Source of the DNA: Pseudomonadota bacterium
GTDB taxonomy: Bacteria > Pseudomonadota > Alphaproteobacteria > Azospirillales > Azospirillaceae
NCBI GenBank assembly: GCA_023411035.1
Contig: JAEYPE010000073.1
Coordinates: 1 to 9,462 of the forward strand
DNA length: 9,462 nt
Reading direction: 5' to 3'
The position numbers and the translations under genes were made by a program. Shown one piece after another: positions 6,461 through 9,462 of this stretch; within the stretch, counting starts at the first letter, position 1; every line of letters begins with the position of its first letter. The notes under the pieces were generated by a model. The model saw nothing but the letters and a program-made list of their open reading frames with translations, was not told where the DNA came from and made no database searches.

Positions 6461-9400
6461 ATGCCGATCACCCGCATCAGCGTCGACAACCCCGTCTTCG
6501 CCACCATGATGATGGTGGCGCTGATGGTGCTGGGCCTGTTCTCCTACAACCGGCTGGGCGTGGACCAGTTTCCGGACGTGGATTTCCCGCTGGTCGTCGT
6601 CTCCACCGAATATCCCGGCGCCAGCCCGGAATCGGTGGAGACGGACGTCACCCGCCCCATCGAGGACGCGGTCAACACCATCGCCGGCATCAAGACGCTG
6701 ACTTCCCGCTCCTACGAGAGCCAATCGGTGGTGATCGCGGAGTTCGACCTGAAGACCGCCTCCGCCCAGGCCCTTCAGGACGTGCGCGAGAAGGTGTCGG
6801 CCCTGCGCCCCAAATTCCGGGACGAGGTGAAGGACCCGCAGATCACCCGCTTCAACCCGGACGACCAGCCCATCCTGTCCATCGCGGTCAAGTCGGACAT
6901 CCGCTCGCTCCGCGACCTGACCACCATGGCCGACCAGATCGTTCTGAAGCGTTTGCAGAACGTGCGCGGCGTGGGCCGGGCGACCATCGCCGGCGGCGTG
7001 AAGCGGCAGGTCCAGGTGCGGCTGCGGCCCGAACGGCTGGAGGCCCTGGGCGTCGGCGTCGATCAGGTCATCAAGGCGATCCGCGACGAGAATCAGGACA
7101 TTCCCGCCGGCACCGTCTCCGGCAACGGGGCGGAGCGCGTCGTTCAGGTGGACGGTCGCGTGATCAACCCGCGGGAGCTTCTCGACCTCATCGTCGCCCG
7201 CCGCGGCGGCGAGCCGGTGCGGCTGCGCCAGGTGGCCGAGGTGCTGGACGGGCAGGAGGAGCAGGACTCCGTCGCCATGTTCAACGGGCAGCCCGCGCTG
7301 GCCGTCGATGTGGTGAAGATCCAGGGCGCCAACACGGTTGAGGTAGCGCGCGGACTCTACAAGGCGCTGGACGAACTGCGCCGCGACGGCTCCCTCCCCG
7401 CCGACGTCAACCTGGAGGTGGTGCGCGACACCTCGCGCGGGATCACCAACTCCCTCAACAACGTGCAGCGCACGCTGATCGAAGGCGGCGTGCTGACCAT
7501 CGTCATCGTCATGATCTTCCTGGGGTCCTGGCGCAGCACGGTCATCACCGCGCTGACCCTGCCGGTGGCGGTGATGGGCACCTTCGGCGTGCTGGCGGCC
7601 TTCGGCTTCACGCTGAACGTGATGACCCTGATGGCCCTGTCGCTCGCCATCGGCATCCTGATCGACGACGCCATCGTGGTGCGCGAGAACATCATGCGCC
7701 ATCTGGGCAAGGGCCAGGGGCACCGGCAGGCGGCGCTGGACGGCACCAAGGAGATCGGGCTGGCGGTTCTGGCGACCACGCTGACCATCGTCGCGGTGTT
7801 CCTGCCCGTGGCCTTCATGGGCGGCATCATCGGGCGCTTCTTCCTGCAATTCGGCATCACCGTGTCCGCCGCGGTGCTGATCTCCCTGTTCGTGTCCTTC
7901 ACGCTGGACCCCATGCTGTCCAGCCTGTGGTACGACCCGGCGGCGCACGGGCGGCACGGGCGCGGCATCTTCGGGCGCTTCGCGGAAGGGTTCCAGCGCG
8001 CCTTCGACGCCCTGGGGGAAGTCTATGGACGGCTGCTCCGCCGGGCGCTGCACCGGCGCTGGCTGGTTCTGCTGCTGGCGCTGGGCATCTTCGTCGGCAG
8101 CTTCTTCCTGGTGCCGCGGATCGGCGTGGAGTTCGCCCCCGCCGCCGATCTGGGTGAGATGGTGGTGGACGTGGAAACGCCGGTTGGCTCCTCCCTCGAC
8201 TATACGGCGGCCAAGCTGCGGCAGGTGGAAGCGGCGCTCCGCGAGTTTCCGGAGGTGGCCTACACCTACTCCACGGTCAACACCGGCACGTCGGTGGGCA
8301 AGAACCGGGGCAACCTCTATGTCCGTCTGGTCCCCATCGACCGGCGCACACGCACCCCCAACACCCTCTCCCCGGCGATGCGCGAGCGGCTGTCGGCCAT
8401 TCCCGGCGTGCTGATCGGCATCGGCATTCCCGGCGTGGGCGGCGTGCAGAAGCAGATCCAGGTGTCCGTCCAGGGCCGCGACATTGCCGAACTGGATCGC
8501 ATCGCCAAGCAGGTGACCGCCGCCATGGGCGGAATCCCCGGCTTCGTGGACGTGGACAGCAGCCTGAAGGCCGCCAAGCCCACCCTGTCGGTGCGGCTGG
8601 ACCGCGATCTGGCGAGCGACCTCGGGGTCGGCACCGCGCAGGTGGCCAACACGCTGCGCCCGCTGTTCGCCGGTGACAAGGTGTCCACCTGGAAGGCGCC
8701 GGACGGCGAGACCTACGACGTGCTCGTCCGCCTGCCGGAGGGCGACCGGGTGGGCCGCGCCGATCTCGACCGCATTTATCTGAGCAGCACGAATGGCCTC
8801 GACGACACCCCGCGCATGGTGCCGCTGTCCCAGGTCAGCCGGGTGGACACGACGCTCGGCGCCTCACAGATCAACCGCCGCGACCTGTCGCGCGAGGTGA
8901 ACGTGCAGGCCAACGTCCAGGGCCGCCCGGCGGGCGACGCCGGCAAGGAGCTTCAGGCCGCCATCGCGGAGATCAAGCTGCCCCCCGGCTACCGCATCGT
9001 CTTCGGCGGCTCCACCAAGGACATCGCGGAGACGACCGGCTACGCCACCCAGGCGCTGCTGCTGGCGGTGATCCTGATTTACCTGATCCTGGCGTCCCAG
9101 TTCGGCAGCTTCCTCCAGCCCGTCGCCATCATGATGGCGCTGCCGCTGTCGCTGATCGGGGTGTTCCTGGGGCTGCTGGTCGCCGGGTCCACCTTGAACA
9201 TTTTCAGCGCCATCGGCTTCATCATGCTGATGGGTCTGGTGACCAAGAACGCGATCCTGCTAGTGGATTTCGCCAACCAGGCCCGCGCCCGCGGGGCCGA
9301 CCTGTACGACGCGGTGGTGGAGGCCGGCATCATCCGCCTGCGCCCCATCGTCATGACCACCATGGCGATGATCTTCGGCATGATCCCGCTGGCGCTCGGC

Positions 9401-9462
9401 ATCGGCGAAGGGGCGCAGCAGCGCGCCCCCATGGCCCACGCGGTGATCGGCGGCCTCATCAG
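6461..9462 (+). CDS. RND efflux permease, HAE1 family (3' end beyond window)
   Basis: The inner-membrane proton-driven pump of the RND superfamily. The frame is open from the ATG at 6461 to the window edge: 1000 complete codons without a stop. HAE1 members are usually about 1020-1050 residues, so only the tail of the last membrane helix is missing. The first membrane helix is at about 12-30, followed by QFPDVDFPLVVV and EYPGASPESVE, the family's N-terminal signature. Two large periplasmic loops follow the first and seventh helices. Proton-relay residues are present: Asp402-Asp403 in GILIDDAIVV (fourth helix) and Lys929 in GLVTKNAILLVDF (tenth helix). GGA stands 7 nt before the start, and the adaptor stop is 16 nt upstream. 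HAE1 pumps generally export drugs, dyes or other amphiphiles; a heavy-metal (HME) type is unlikely from the motifs. The specific substrate cannot be told. No outer-membrane channel gene is visible. Confidence 0.95.
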   Translation, partial: MPITRISVDNPVFATMMMVALMVLGLFSYNRLGVDQFPDVDFPLVVVSTEYPGASPESVETDVTRPIEDAVNTIAGIKTLTSRSYESQSVVIAEFDLKTASAQALQDVREKVSALRPKFRDEVKDPQITRFNPDDQPILSIAVKSDIRSLRDLTTMADQIVLKRLQNVRGVGRATIAGGVKRQVQVRLRPERLEALGVGVDQVIKAIRDENQDIPAGTVSGNGAERVVQVDGRVINPRELLDLIVARRGGEPVRLRQVAEVLDGQEEQDSVAMFNGQPALAVDVVKIQGANTVEVARGLYKALDELRRDGSLPADVNLEVVRDTSRGITNSLNNVQRTLIEGGVLTIVIVMIFLGSWRSTVITALTLPVAVMGTFGVLAAFGFTLNVMTLMALSLAIGILIDDAIVVRENIMRHLGKGQGHRQAALDGTKEIGLAVLATTLTIVAVFLPVAFMGGIIGRFFLQFGITVSAAVLISLFVSFTLDPMLSSLWYDPAAHGRHGRGIFGRFAEGFQRAFDALGEVYGRLLRRALHRRWLVLLLALGIFVGSFFLVPRIGVEFAPAADLGEMVVDVETPVGSSLDYTAAKLRQVEAALREFPEVAYTYSTVNTGTSVGKNRGNLYVRLVPIDRRTRTPNTLSPAMRERLSAIPGVLIGIGIPGVGGVQKQIQVSVQGRDIAELDRIAKQVTAAMGGIPGFVDVDSSLKAAKPTLSVRLDRDLASDLGVGTAQVANTLRPLFAGDKVSTWKAPDGETYDVLVRLPEGDRVGRADLDRIYLSSTNGLDDTPRMVPLSQVSRVDTTLGASQINRRDLSREVNVQANVQGRPAGDAGKELQAAIAEIKLPPGYRIVFGGSTKDIAETTGYATQALLLAVILIYLILASQFGSFLQPVAIMMALPLSLIGVFLGLLVAGSTLNIFSAIGFIMLMGLVTKNAILLVDFANQARARGADLYDAVVEAGIIRLRPIVMTTMAMIFGMIPLALGIGEGAQQRAPMAHAVIGGLI

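Noticed and set aside
5464..6507. Minus-strand open frame of 347 codons opposite the adaptor
   Set aside because: The composition is typical of antisense to GC-rich genes and there is no domain; the adaptor on the plus strand is clear.
6431..8053. Minus-strand open frame of 540 codons opposite the permease
   Set aside because: It is His/Gln/Asp/Gly-rich with no recognisable motif. The plus strand here encodes an unbroken RND permease with all key residues.

Overview
The window is GC-rich (clearly so in every coding region), with GC-biased third codon positions and long spurious open frames opposite the real genes. An Rsm22-type methyltransferase, a large helical-sensor chemoreceptor and an RND pump together suggest an alphaproteobacterium, most likely of the Azospirillum/Rhodospirillales type. 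That placement is inferred from gene style and composition, not from a marker gene.

Layout. The left half (1-4283) is on the minus strand. Read in the direction of transcription it holds a lipoprotein lytic transglycosylase (4283-3219), a very strong intrinsic terminator (3183-3136), a methyl-accepting chemotaxis protein (3009-1006), and an Rsm22-family SAM-dependent protein (917 to beyond the left edge). A lower-GC intergenic stretch (about 4311-4567) separates this half from the right half. The right half (4568-9462, plus strand) is one operon: a near-consensus sigma-70 promoter, a perfect 14-bp palindrome over the predicted transcription start, a TetR-family repressor, a periplasmic adaptor and an RND (HAE1-type) inner-membrane permease that runs off the right edge with only a short C-terminal tail missing.

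How the genes work together. The right-hand genes form an evident unit. The TetR protein probably binds the palindrome and represses its own operon, so an inducer would raise pump and repressor together. The adaptor and permease would form the inner-membrane and periplasmic parts of a tripartite efflux pump; no outer-membrane channel gene is visible. The left-hand genes (cell-wall lytic enzyme, chemoreceptor, ribosome-assembly-type methyltransferase) show no obvious functional link to each other or to the pump.

I did not find a clearly new system. No tRNA, rRNA, CRISPR, insertion sequence or attachment site is evident. The most interesting points are the operator placed on +1 of a co-directional repressor-pump operon, the four candidate Fe-S cysteines in the bacterial Rsm22 homologue, and the unassigned sensor and C-terminal regions of the chemoreceptor and the transglycosylase.
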